Source: SCN-69-37 sp044507065 (GTDB lineage Bacteria > Acidobacteriota > Vicinamibacteria > Vicinamibacterales > SCN-69-37). From it: a stretch of DNA of 22,476 nucleotides. The stretch lies in assembly GCA_044507065.1 (NCBI GenBank), contig JBIQJY010000055.1, positions 1-22,476 on the forward strand, written 5' to 3'. A program made the translations under genes and the position numbers. The notes under the pieces are model-generated. The model worked only from the letters and a program-made list of their open reading frames with translations, had not been told where the DNA came from and searched no databases. This document shows, in pieces, positions 13,445 through 21,995 of this stretch (the stretch's first letter is position 1; every line of letters starts with the position of its first letter).

Positions 13445-16020
13445 ATCCAGTTCGATGGCTGGCAGCGCGCGCGGCACGATGCGCGTGTTGTAGCGCGCCT
13501 GGTAATCGCGGTGCGCGTCGGAGGCAGGATACGTTTCGGTGTCGTTGTACGGATAGGCGCTCATGCCGCGGAAGGGCAGCGGACCGAGCGCGTCGGGGCT
13601 CGACGAGTGGAGGTTCATCTCCTTGCTGTAGCCGTAGGCATACAGGAGGAACGTGCGCGTCCAGCCGTCGGGCAGCGCCGGCAGCGTGCGCGCATCGAAG
13701 GACAGCGCGATTTCGTCACCCGACCGTGCCACGACGAACATGTCATCGGTCTGCGCCACCAGTTCGCGCACGTCGCCTTCGCGCGTGTAGCGTCCGGGCA
13801 GCAGTTTCCATGGCGAGCGATGCGAGACGCGCGCGTAGTCGTAGCCGAACGGTTCGCGCCCGTCCGGCGTCAGCTCCGCGGAGTAGCCGCGCAACGCGAG
13901 TCGGGCGGCATCGGCCTCGAGCCTGTCGACCGTGAATGGCGCGCGGCCATCGGACGTGTCGACGAGCACCTGGTCCCAGTAGACGCGCATCGTCGTGCGG
14001 ATGCGAACCTCACGTGCGTTCGCGGGGATGGCATCGGTGAGATCGACCACGACCGTCTGCGGCCGGCCCACCGGCACGCCAATGGAGTCGATGGCTGTGC
14101 GCCACGTGCCGTCCGGCGCGCGCACCTCGAGTGACGGCGGCACCAGCGTCAGGCCGGCCTGGTGTGCCGCCACGTTGTCGCTCGAAAAGGCGTAGTCGGT
14201 CCAGCCGGTGAGCAGCAGCAGGCGCCGGCCGCCCGGACCTGCAGGCGGCAGNNNNNNNNNNNNNNNNNNNNNNNNNNNNNNNNNNNNNNNNNNNNNNNNN
14301 NNNNNNNNNNNNNNNNNNNNNNNNNNNNNNNNNNNNNNNNNNNNNNNNNNNCGGTGACGTCGATCCACTCGCGCCCGACGTTGCGGAGCACGCGCGGGCC
14401 GCCGGCGCCGATCGTCACGAGGTCGAGCAGCCCGTCGTTGTCGTAGTCGACCAGGTGGGCGAGGCGGCTGCCGGCGGCGCCCGGAATCTCGCTCAGGACG
14501 AACCCGCTGCCGCCACGGCTGGCGGCGAACAGCCCCGGCCCTTCCGGCTGCGACAGGAAGAAATCGATGCGGCCGTCCTTGTCGACGTCGCCCGCGGCCG
14601 CGCGCACGGCGCCGGCACCAGCCGTGAGGCCGGCGGTGCGGGCCACGTCACGGAACGTGCCGTCGCGCAGGTTCCGATAGAGCCGCGGCAGTTCGCCGCG
14701 TGCGAGGACGAACAGATCGATGTCGCGGCGATTGTCGAAGTCGGTGGGCACGACGGCGTGAACGACGCTGTCGATCGCGATGGTCGTCTCGGCCGTGATG
14801 TCGCTGAACCGCCCATTCCCGTTGTTGCGCCAGAACGACGCGGCCGCGGCGCCGGCCAGTTCGGTCGCCACGAACAGGTCGAGGTCGCCGTCGTGGTCGG
14901 CATCGAGCCAGGCCGCCGTCAGCGCAGTCCCGTCAAGCGCGTCGAGGCCGCTCGCGGCCGTTACGTCGATGAACCCGTCGGCGGTGTGGCGAAGCAGCCG
15001 CACGCCGGTCGACCGCAGGATCGCGATATCCGCGCGGCCGTCGTTGTCGAAGTCGCCGACAAGCGCACCGGTAGCCGGCGCCGAGGCAACCTCCGCCGGC
15101 AGCAGCGCGGTCGCGTCCACCAGTCGGGCGTCGTCATTGCGATGAAGGCGGACGCCCGACGCACCGGTTTCGATCAGGTCGAGGTCGAAGTCGCCATCGA
15201 TATCCGCGAGCGTCACCGCAGTGGTTTCGTCGCCAGCGCCGGAGGGTTGTGACGCCCGCACCAGCCAGGCGGTGGTGTCGACGAACGAGACGTTGGGCAC
15301 TGCCGTATCGACCAGTTCCGCTTCGGCGCCCGTCGATGCGATGGCTTCGGCGTAGCGGCCCTGCGCAAGGTAGGCCTGCGAGTATGTGACGCCGGCGCCC
15401 GTGTCGGTGAGCCGTTCGAAGCGCGCCATGAGCTCGCCGCCTTCCTCGGCGGCCCCCGTGCGCAGCAGCGCGGTGGCCAGGCCGTAGATCGCCGTGGCGT
15501 TGTAGGGTTCGGCGGCGATGGCGCGTCGGAACAGCGCCACGGCCTCCGCATCGCGCTGTGCCTGCCTGTAGAGCTGGGCGAGGTTGATGGCGGCTCCCAC
15601 GTCATCGGGGTCGACGGCCAGCACGCGTTCGAATGCGGCAACGGCGTCGGGCGTTCGATCGGCGGCGCGGTCGATCAGGCCGAGGAGGTAGTCAGCATGG
15701 GGCGTGTCGACGCTCGCGCGGGCGGCCGCGATCTCGGCGCGCGCCAGGTCCGGCTGGCCGCCGTAGAAGAGCGCAATGCCCAGGTTGAGCCGGGCGAGAT
15801 CGAGCCTCGGGTGCAGCGTCAGCGCCTCACGGAATGCGGCGGCCGCCGCCTCGAACTCGAACCGCTCGAGGCGTGCGACGCCGATATTGTTCGATCGATA
15901 CGCCTGCTCGATGACGGCCGCGGCCGGCACCTGCCGGGCGGCGCCAGTCGCGAGTCCGATGGCCATGAGCCACGCCGCGGCAACGGCACGCGCGACACGC
16001 CGATACGGCCTGGCGCTCAT
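13439..16020 (-). CDS. Exported TPR / FG-GAP (VCBS) hybrid protein, interrupted by an assembly gap
   Basis: A hydrophobic export signal (about 1-33) is followed by TPR repeats (about 38-230). An FG-GAP/VCBS beta-propeller with calcium-type loops comes next (IDGDFDLD 274-281, DFDNDGRAD 323-331, DADHDGDLD 373-381, DVDKDGRID 478-486, DYDNDGLLD 525-533). After the 100-N gap, about 270 residues remain: a beta-rich C-terminal region (LLLLTGWTDYAFSS through GRAPFTV to FLLYAYGYSKEMNLHSS) of unrecognised fold. The two sides of the gap are in different frames as assembled, so I read this as one gene with a wrong placeholder length, not a true frameshift. The start overlaps the stop of the upstream CRTAC1 gene by ATGA, indicating translational coupling. 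Its function is unknown; protein or glycan binding at the surface is plausible. Confidence 0.78.
14252..14351. other. Assembly gap (100 N) inside the TPR/FG-GAP gene
   Basis: Exactly 100 N are present. If the flanking sequence is correct and the gene intact, the true length must leave remainder 2 on division by 3. Confidence 0.95.
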
Positions 16021-17681
16021 GGTTCCTCGACGGTCAACACGCGGTTGACCGGCACGTCGGTGAGTTCCTGCACCTGCCCGCTCGGCCATCGCACTTCGAT
16101 CCGCGTGATGACCGTGGCCGCGCCGAGCCCCACGTGCAGGCGCGTGTCGCTTGCGCTCTCGTAGCTGGCCACGTTGCTGACTTCGCGCACCTGCACGCCG
16201 GCAGGCGTCTCGACCGTCACGCGTGCACCGAAGCCGAACCGGTTGCTCTTCCGGCTCTGCGCGTGAATCGAGATCCAGTTCCCGGCATTGGCGCCGAGGT
16301 TGCGCAGCAGCACCGCCGGCCCGCCGAGGTTCGCAATCACGATGTCGAGGTGCCCGTCGTTGTCGAAGTCGGCCACGGCCTGTCCGCGTCCCACGCGCAC
16401 CGGCTCGAAGGCCGGACCGCTGCGCGCGGTGATGTCCTCGAACCGGCCGCCGCCGATGTTCTCGTAGAGCAGGTCGCGCTGCTCATAGGTGGACGCGGCG
16501 TCGTACATGGCGATGTTGTCGGTGATGTGGCCGTTGACGATGTGGATGTCGAGGTCGCCGTCGTTGTCCATGTCGAACATCTTCATGCCGAAGCCCAGGG
16601 GCCCGAACCCCGACCCGAGGCCCGAGGCAATCGTCTCGTCCTCGAACACGCCGTTGCCCTTGTTGACGTAGAGCGTGTTCAGTTCGTCCGACAGGTTGAT
16701 CACCATCAGATCGGGGCGACGGTCGCCGTTGATGTCGCCGCAGTCGGTGCCCATGCCCGCCTGCGGCTTGCCGTTGGCGTCGAAGCCGACACCGGCCGCG
16801 TAGGTGATGTCGCGGAACGTGCCGTCGCCGTTGTTGCGGAACAGGAAGTTGCGCACCAGATCGTTGGCCACGTAGATGTCCACGAGCGCGTCATCGTCGA
16901 CGTCGCAGAAGACGACGCCAAGGCCCTTGCCGGAGGGATTCGCAATGCCGGCACGCGCCGACACGTCGGTGAACGTGCCGTCGCCGTTGTTGTGGAACAG
17001 GCGGTCGGCCACCCCGTCGAAAATCGTCGGGGGGCAGTAGGAACGGAATCCTTCCTGCTTGAAGCCGCAATAAGGCGCGTCGTCCTCGCGCGCGTCGACG
17101 TAGTTGGCCACGTACAGATCGAGGTGGCCGTCGCGGTCGTAGTCGAAGAAGCCCGTGCTCGTGCTCCATTCGTCGGCGCCGCCGGCGACGCCGGCCGCTG
17201 CGGTGACGTCGGTGAACGTGCCGTCGCCGTTGTTGCGCAGGAGCAGGTTCGGTCCGAAGGCGGTGACATACAGGTCGAGCCAGCCGTCATTGTCGTAGTC
17301 GCCCACGGCCACGCCCGTCCGATGGCCGTGTCGAGGGTCGTTGGCCGCCGCACCCGACTGCGCCGTCACGTCGGTGAACGTGCCGTCGCGGTTGTTGTGG
17401 TACAGCGCGTTGGGCGCACCTGGTGCCCCGTTCACGAAGTACAGATCGGGGTAGCCGTCGTTGTCGTAGTCGATCCACGCCACGCCGGAGCCGAGCGTCT
17501 CGACCATGTGCTTCTCGGGTGTGGGGCGCTGATCGTGCACGAACGTGATGCCGGCGCTGGCCGTCACGTCGGCGAACCGTTCGATGATCGGTCGGGCATC
17601 CTGGGCGGCCAGGTGCGTGGCGGTTGCGGCCACGAGCGCGAGGGCCATCCAGCGGGATCGTGTGGTCATGGAGAGTGTCAT
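16017..17681 (-). CDS. Exported CRTAC1-family protein (FG-GAP/VCBS propeller with ASPIC/UnbV C-terminus)
   Basis: The 554-residue product begins with a signal peptide (about 1-27, ending HLAAQ). A propeller follows, with repeated calcium-loop motifs: DYDNDGYPD (71), DYDNDGWLD (128), DYDRDGHLD (180), DVDDDALVD (260), DINGDRRPD (316), DMDNDGDLD (370) and DFDNDGHLD (438). NGDGTFTDVT-type linkers follow most blades. A Cys pair (205 and 216) in an insert probably forms a disulfide. The ASPIC/UnbV domain spans about 484-550 (FGFGARVTVET to RWPSGQVQEL). These proteins are related to the integrin-alpha-like propeller of animal CRTAC1, but the bacterial role is not known. The upstream TPR gene ends with TAG directly before this ATG; a second ATG at 17669 is possible. 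The next gene overlaps by four bases. Confidence 0.9.
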   Translation of the reverse strand: MTLSMTTRSRWMALALVAATATHLAAQDARPIIERFADVTASAGITFVHDQRPTPEKHMVETLGSGVAWIDYDNDGYPDLYFVNGAPGAPNALYHNNRDGTFTDVTAQSGAAANDPRHGHRTGVAVGDYDNDGWLDLYVTAFGPNLLLRNNGDGTFTDVTAAAGVAGGADEWSTSTGFFDYDRDGHLDLYVANYVDAREDDAPYCGFKQEGFRSYCPPTIFDGVADRLFHNNGDGTFTDVSARAGIANPSGKGLGVVFCDVDDDALVDIYVANDLVRNFLFRNNGDGTFRDITYAAGVGFDANGKPQAGMGTDCGDINGDRRPDLMVINLSDELNTLYVNKGNGVFEDETIASGLGSGFGPLGFGMKMFDMDNDGDLDIHIVNGHITDNIAMYDAASTYEQRDLLYENIGGGRFEDITARSGPAFEPVRVGRGQAVADFDNDGHLDIVIANLGGPAVLLRNLGANAGNWISIHAQSRKSNRFGFGARVTVETPAGVQVREVSNVASYESASDTRLHVGLGAATVITRIEVRWPSGQVQELTDVPVNRVLTVEEP

Positions 17682-18806
17682 CTATCGAGTGGCGTCGCGG
17701 CCGCGCGACTCGATGCGCGCCCGCACGGCGTCGGACACGGGCGCGCCGGCCGCTTCGGCGCGGGCGGCGTGCTCGGCGGCCAGCTCGTAATTGCCCTGCC
17801 GCGCAAGTGCCTCGGCCAGTGCCTGCAGCGTCGGACCGTGTGCGGGACGGAAGTCGAGGGCGCGGCGAAGGGCGGCCACGGCTTCATCGAGTCGCGCCTG
17901 CTGCATCCGCAACAGGCCCGACTCGAGGTACAGGTTGCCCTGCAGTTCCTCGTAGAACGCCGAGGCTTCGACGGCCGAACCGGGGGGCAGGGCGAGCGCC
18001 AGTTGCTGTTCGGCATCGCTCAGCAGGCCGGCGAGCCGGTACGCGCGGCCGAGCGCGATACGGATGTCCGGACGCGTCGGCGCCATGATGGCCGCCTTGA
18101 CCAGCATCCCGGTGGCGTCATCGATGCGATTGTCCTCGAGGTACAGCGTGCCGAGGCGAAGGAACGCCTCGATATTCGGCACACCGGCGTTGGCCACCGC
18201 CTCGAGGTACGCGACGCCGTCATCGCGCCGGCCCATGTCGAGCAGCGCCAGGCCGCCGTAGTAGCGCGCCAGGGCGTCGTTCGGGGTCGAGGCGAGCACG
18301 CGCTGGGCGAGCTCCACCGCGCGCGCCGCGTTGCCCAGGCGCCGCTCGGCTTCGGAGAGCAGCGTGAGGAACTGCGGCTGGTCGGGCAGCCGTTCGAGCC
18401 CGGCTTCGAGCTCCTCGCGTGCACGCCCCGGACGGTTCAAATCGAGATAAGAATTGGCGAGGTAGTAGCGGCCGGCGACGAGCGCCGGGTCGAGCGCCAG
18501 TGCCTGGCGGAACTCCGCGATGGCTTCCGGCAGCAGCGGGGACGATCCCTCGCTGCGATAGGCGAGCCCGAGCAGCAGGTGCGCTTCGGCCAGCGTCGGA
18601 TCGAGTGCCAGCAGCCGCTTGATCTCGTCGATGGTCTCCTCGAGGGGGGCCGACCCGGTGAGCACGGCCGTCCGCGCGCGCACGAGCCGATCGGAAACCG
18701 AGGCCGCCGGCGGCGTGTCCTGGCGCACGTCGGCCCGGGCGTCGGCCGCGGGCGCCGCCACGAACAGTGCGAACGAGACGATCGAAACGACGAGATGGCG
18801 TCGCAT
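17682..18806 (-). CDS. Exported tetratricopeptide-repeat protein
   Basis: The 374-residue product has a signal peptide (about 1-26, VSIVSFALFVAAPAADARA) followed by roughly eight to nine TPR units from residue 50 to near the end. Typical pairs are AEAHLLLGLAYRSEG, ALVAGRYYLANSYLDLN and AHGPTLQALAEALARQGNY. TPR arrays are protein-binding scaffolds, and here the scaffold should lie outside the cytoplasm. It is the first gene of a coupled three-gene run with the CRTAC1 and TPR/FG-GAP proteins, so it probably works with them. The start may be ATG 18806 or GTG 18812. The GTG has a weak TACCTG box six bases upstream, and neither has a clear Shine-Dalgarno sequence. It is divergent from the second CRTAC1 gene across 71 bp. 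Confidence 0.88.
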   Translation of the reverse strand: MRRHLVVSIVSFALFVAAPAADARADVRQDTPPAASVSDRLVRARTAVLTGSAPLEETIDEIKRLLALDPTLAEAHLLLGLAYRSEGSSPLLPEAIAEFRQALALDPALVAGRYYLANSYLDLNRPGRAREELEAGLERLPDQPQFLTLLSEAERRLGNAARAVELAQRVLASTPNDALARYYGGLALLDMGRRDDGVAYLEAVANAGVPNIEAFLRLGTLYLEDNRIDDATGMLVKAAIMAPTRPDIRIALGRAYRLAGLLSDAEQQLALALPPGSAVEASAFYEELQGNLYLESGLLRMQQARLDEAVAALRRALDFRPAHGPTLQALAEALARQGNYELAAEHAARAEAAGAPVSDAVRARIESRGRDATR

Positions 18807-18877
18807 GGGCACGGGTAGCAGGTATGGTGGTCATTCCCGACGCGCGGTGTCAACGCGCCGGGTTCGAGGGAGGCAGC
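18807..18877. promoter_or_regulatory. 71-bp divergent promoter region between the TPR and CRTAC1 genes
   Basis: A TATGGT box on the plus strand (18823-18828) overlaps a TACCTG/ATACCT box on the minus strand (18819-18825). Both could serve as -10 elements, so the two clusters may share control. No operator was recognised. Confidence 0.35.
18867..18873 (+). promoter_or_regulatory. Ribosome binding site of the plus-strand CRTAC1 gene
   Basis: AGGGAGG lies four bases before GTG 18878 and ten before GTG 18884. It supports a start in this cluster rather than the upstream ATG at 18767 or 18824. Confidence 0.6.
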
Positions 18878-20569
18878 GTGCGGGTGGTGATGGCGGCAGC
18901 GATGGCGGCGGCGACGGCAACGGTCGTCCTGGGGCAGGGTGCGCGGGGCGTGTCGGCGCCCGTCTTCGTCGAATCGGCGGCGGCCACGGGCCTTCGCTTC
19001 ACGCACGTGAACGGTGCGTCGGGCGAGTTCTTCCTGCCCGAACAGATGGGCGCCGGCGTCGCGCTCTTCGACTACGACAACGACGGCGACCTCGATGTGT
19101 TCCTGGTCCAGGGCGCATCGATGACGGCATCGGCGGGCGCCGCGCGACCGTCGAGCCGCCTGTTCCGCAACGACCTGGTCGTGGGCGCCGGCGGCAGGTC
19201 CACGCCGCGCTTCACCGACGTCACGGCACGCGCCGGCGTGGGGCTCGTCGCGCAGGGGATGGGGGTGGCCGTTGGCGACTACGACAATGACGGCTGGCTC
19301 GACCTCTACGTCACCACGTTCGGGGCCAACGTGCTCTACCGCAACGACGGCGATGGCACGTTCACCGACGTGACGCGCCAGGCGGGCGTGGCCGAGACGC
19401 GATGGAGCGCCGGCGCGTCCTTCTTCGACTTCGATCGCGACGGTCACCTCGATCTCTTCGTCTCCAACTACGTGGACTTCACCGTGGCCGGCAATCAGCG
19501 CTGCACCACGGCCGGCGTGCCGGACTACTGCAAGCCCGGCGTGTACAAGCCCGTCCCCGACCGGCTTTTCCGCAACACGGGCAAGGGCACGTTCACCGAC
19601 GTCACGACGACGTCGGGGGTGGGGAAGGCCTTCGGCAGCGGCCTGGGTGTGGCCGCCGGCGACTACGACGGCGACGGCTGGCTCGACGTCTACGTGGCCA
19701 ACGACGCCAACCCGAACCAGCTGTGGATCAATCGACGGAACGGCACGTTCGTCGATCGGGGCTTCGTGTCGGGCGCGGCCGTGAGCGCGGCCGGCGCACC
19801 CGAAGCCAGCATGGGCATCGCGTCGGGCGACTATGACGCCGACGGGCACGAGGACCTGTTCGTCACCAACCTGGTCGGTGAGACATTCGTGCTCTACCGC
19901 AACGCCGGCGGCGCCCTCTTCGAGGACGTACGCACGCAAAGCGGGCTTGCCGCACCGACCTCTCCCTACACGGGATTCGGGACCGACTGGATCGACTACG
20001 ACAACGACGGCTGGCTGGACCTTTTCATGACCAACGGCGCCGTGAGCATCGTGCCGCGGCAGCGGGGTGAGGCGCGGCCGTACCGGATGGCGGCGGCCTT
20101 GTTCCGCAACACGGGTGCGGGCCGCTTCACCGACGCACGTGCCGCCGGCGGGCCGGCCGTGGCCTTCGAGGACGTCGGCCGCGGCGCCGCGTTCGGCGAC
20201 ATCGACAATGACGGCGACATCGATATCGTCGTCACGAGCAACGGCGGACCCGTGCGTCTGCTGCTCAACCAGGGCGTGGCCGCGCATCACTGGCTGCAGG
20301 TCAGGCTCTCGCAGCCGGGGGGCAACCGCCTCGCGTTCGGTGCGCGCGTTGGCCTCGAGCGGCCCGGGCGTCCCACGGCCTGGCGCCGCGTGAAGGCCGA
20401 TGGCAGCTACCTGTCGGCGAGCGACTCCCGGGTGCATTTCGGGCTCGGCACGTCGCCGGCCATCGGCGCGGTTGTCGTGGAATGGCCCGACGGAACGCGC
20501 GAACGATGGCCGGGGGTGACCGCCGATCGGCTCGTGACCCTGACGCGTGGCAGCGCGCCGCGACCCTGA
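18878..20569 (+). CDS. Second exported CRTAC1-family protein (FG-GAP/VCBS with ASPIC/UnbV C-terminus)
   Basis: The 563-residue product has a signal peptide (about 1-27, VVMAAAMAAATATVVLGQ). The propeller carries calcium-loop motifs DYDNDGDLD (65), DYDNDGWLD (134), DFDRDGHLD (184), DYDGDGWLD (262), DYDADGHED (318), DYDNDGWLD (373) and DIDNDGDID (441). A Cys pair (209 and 218, RCTTAGVPDYC) occupies the same place as in the minus-strand CRTAC1 protein. The ASPIC/UnbV domain spans about 485-552 (LAFGARVGLE to VEWPDGTRERW). It resembles the neighbouring minus-strand protein in whole architecture, so an old inverted duplication is possible. GTG 18878 is chosen from the binding site; GTG 18884, GTG 18887 and ATG 18890 are alternatives. 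Confidence 0.88.
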   Translation: MRVVMAAAMAAATATVVLGQGARGVSAPVFVESAAATGLRFTHVNGASGEFFLPEQMGAGVALFDYDNDGDLDVFLVQGASMTASAGAARPSSRLFRNDLVVGAGGRSTPRFTDVTARAGVGLVAQGMGVAVGDYDNDGWLDLYVTTFGANVLYRNDGDGTFTDVTRQAGVAETRWSAGASFFDFDRDGHLDLFVSNYVDFTVAGNQRCTTAGVPDYCKPGVYKPVPDRLFRNTGKGTFTDVTTTSGVGKAFGSGLGVAAGDYDGDGWLDVYVANDANPNQLWINRRNGTFVDRGFVSGAAVSAAGAPEASMGIASGDYDADGHEDLFVTNLVGETFVLYRNAGGALFEDVRTQSGLAAPTSPYTGFGTDWIDYDNDGWLDLFMTNGAVSIVPRQRGEARPYRMAAALFRNTGAGRFTDARAAGGPAVAFEDVGRGAAFGDIDNDGDIDIVVTSNGGPVRLLLNQGVAAHHWLQVRLSQPGGNRLAFGARVGLERPGRPTAWRRVKADGSYLSASDSRVHFGLGTSPAIGAVVVEWPDGTRERWPGVTADRLVTLTRGSAPRP

Positions 20570-20609
20570 CGCGCAGGCGCGCGCATGACGCGCGATGGGT
20601 GGCGTACGG

Positions 20610-20615
20610 TATCTT
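20610..20615 (+). promoter_or_regulatory. Putative -10 box (TATCTT) for the two-component operon
   Basis: TATCTT ends six bases before the GTG at 20622, the same spacing as at 1232 and 12497. It supports GTG 20622 over ATG 20595, which lies upstream of this box. Confidence 0.45.
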
Positions 20616-20621
20616 CCGCGT

Positions 20622-21995
20622 GTGCTGCGCGCCCCCTCCCCCGGGCGTTCCCCGACGCCGGGCCTGCTCATCGGGTTGATCCTGACCCTCGCGGCCGTCG
20701 CCGCCTATTCGCTCTACGTCAACCGGCAGATCGACGGCCTGCGTGAGCTGCAGACCGACCTGATCGATCGCAACCGGCGCGACTCGCTGCAGTTGCTGCG
20801 CATCCAGAACAACCTGAACCTGCTCGGCCTGGCCATGCGCGACATGCTCGAGGGCGAACAGCCCTATCCGCTCACGGCGTGGGACGCCCAGTTCGATCGC
20901 ATCCGTCGTGACCTCGATGACGCGCTGGCGATCGAGCCGGCAGCCGCGCCGGCCGATCCGGTGGGGTCCGGGCGCGACCATCTCATCGACTCGATTGCCC
21001 AGTTCTGGGGGGCCGTCGAACGGATGTTCACGGCGGCCGGCGAAGGGCGTACCGCCGACGCGCGCACGCAGGTGCAATCGCTGCAGGCCCGGCAGGCGGC
21101 GCTGACGACGGCGGTGGCGCGGCTGCTCGTCGAGAACAACGAATCCGAGGCCGAGGCCGCCGCCCGCGTGCAGGCGATCTACGACCAGGTGGAGCGGCAG
21201 GCCTACTGGTTTCTCGGCGGCACGCTGCTCGTGATTGCCGCGACCAGCCTCTACGTGATGCGCGCCAACCGTCGTCTGTTCGCGGGGATTGGTGCGCTGG
21301 CCGAAGGGCGCCGCGAACTGGCGCAGCAGCTCATCGCCACGCGCGAGTCCACGCTCCAGCATCTTTCCCGCGAACTGCACGACGAGTTCGGGCAGGTCCT
21401 GACGGCGATGGGATCCATGCTGGGTCGCGCCGAGCGGCAGCTGCCCGATGGCGCGCCGCTGCGCGCCGATCTGCGCGAGGTGGCCGAGATTGCACAGGCC
21501 ACGCTGACGAGCGTGCGCAGCCTCTCGCAGACGCTGCATCCCTCGATTCTCGAGGAGCTCGGCCTCGACAGCACGATCGACTGGTACGTGCGCACGGCAG
21601 GCAAGCAGCTCGGGCTCGAGATTGCCTACGAGCGCCGCGGGACGCCCATGCCGGTGGCCGGCGCGGCGGCCATCCACGTCTACCGCGTGCTGCAGGAGGC
21701 CTTGAGCAACGTCGCGCGCCATGCGGCGACGACCAAGGCGTGGGTGCGTCTCGAGTACGAATCCGAGGCCGTCGTGCTCGAGGTCGAGGATCACGGGTCG
21801 GGCCTGCCCGACGTCCGGACGGCGCGCCGCGGGTTGGGGATGGTGGCGATGCGGGAGCGTGCCGAGCTCGTGCGTGGCACAATCAGGTTCGTACGGCCGG
21901 CCGGTGGCGGCACGCTCGTCCGCTTCCGGGTCCCTCTCGCCGACAGGGACGTCGACGCCAGTGAGGACGCTGGCGGAGGCGTCGACCGCCCATGA
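20622..21995 (+). CDS. Membrane sensor histidine kinase, HisKA_3 (NarX/DesK-like)
   Basis: The 457-residue product has two membrane segments (about 13-33 and 197-214) enclosing a periplasmic domain of about 160 residues that looks all-helical, like four-helix-bundle sensors. A short linker helix follows. The HisKA_3 dimerisation motif contains His253 in SRELHDEFGQVL. The HATPase_c domain has the N-box QEALSNVARHA (Asn363), G1 EDHGSGLP (389-396) and G2 RGLGMVAMRER (403-413). The signal is unknown. The stop overlaps the response regulator start by ATGA, so the two are translationally coupled partners. It is placed 52 bp after the CRTAC1 gene, with its own -10 box in that gap. The ATG at 20595 would add nine residues. 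Confidence 0.9.
   Translation: MLRAPSPGRSPTPGLLIGLILTLAAVAAYSLYVNRQIDGLRELQTDLIDRNRRDSLQLLRIQNNLNLLGLAMRDMLEGEQPYPLTAWDAQFDRIRRDLDDALAIEPAAAPADPVGSGRDHLIDSIAQFWGAVERMFTAAGEGRTADARTQVQSLQARQAALTTAVARLLVENNESEAEAAARVQAIYDQVERQAYWFLGGTLLVIAATSLYVMRANRRLFAGIGALAEGRRELAQQLIATRESTLQHLSRELHDEFGQVLTAMGSMLGRAERQLPDGAPLRADLREVAEIAQATLTSVRSLSQTLHPSILEELGLDSTIDWYVRTAGKQLGLEIAYERRGTPMPVAGAAAIHVYRVLQEALSNVARHAATTKAWVRLEYESEAVVLEVEDHGSGLPDVRTARRGLGMVAMRERAELVRGTIRFVRPAGGGTLVRFRVPLADRDVDASEDAGGGVDRP

Noticed and set aside
16134..18818. An 894-codon open frame on the plus strand across the CRTAC1 and TPR genes
   Set aside because: It is antisense to two well-supported genes. Its translation is rich in His, Arg, Val and Glu without domains, as expected for the opposite frame of GC-rich repeats such as DNDGD.
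18437..20671. A 744-codon open frame on the minus strand
   Set aside because: It is antisense to the plus-strand CRTAC1 gene, low in information, and crosses a gene boundary.
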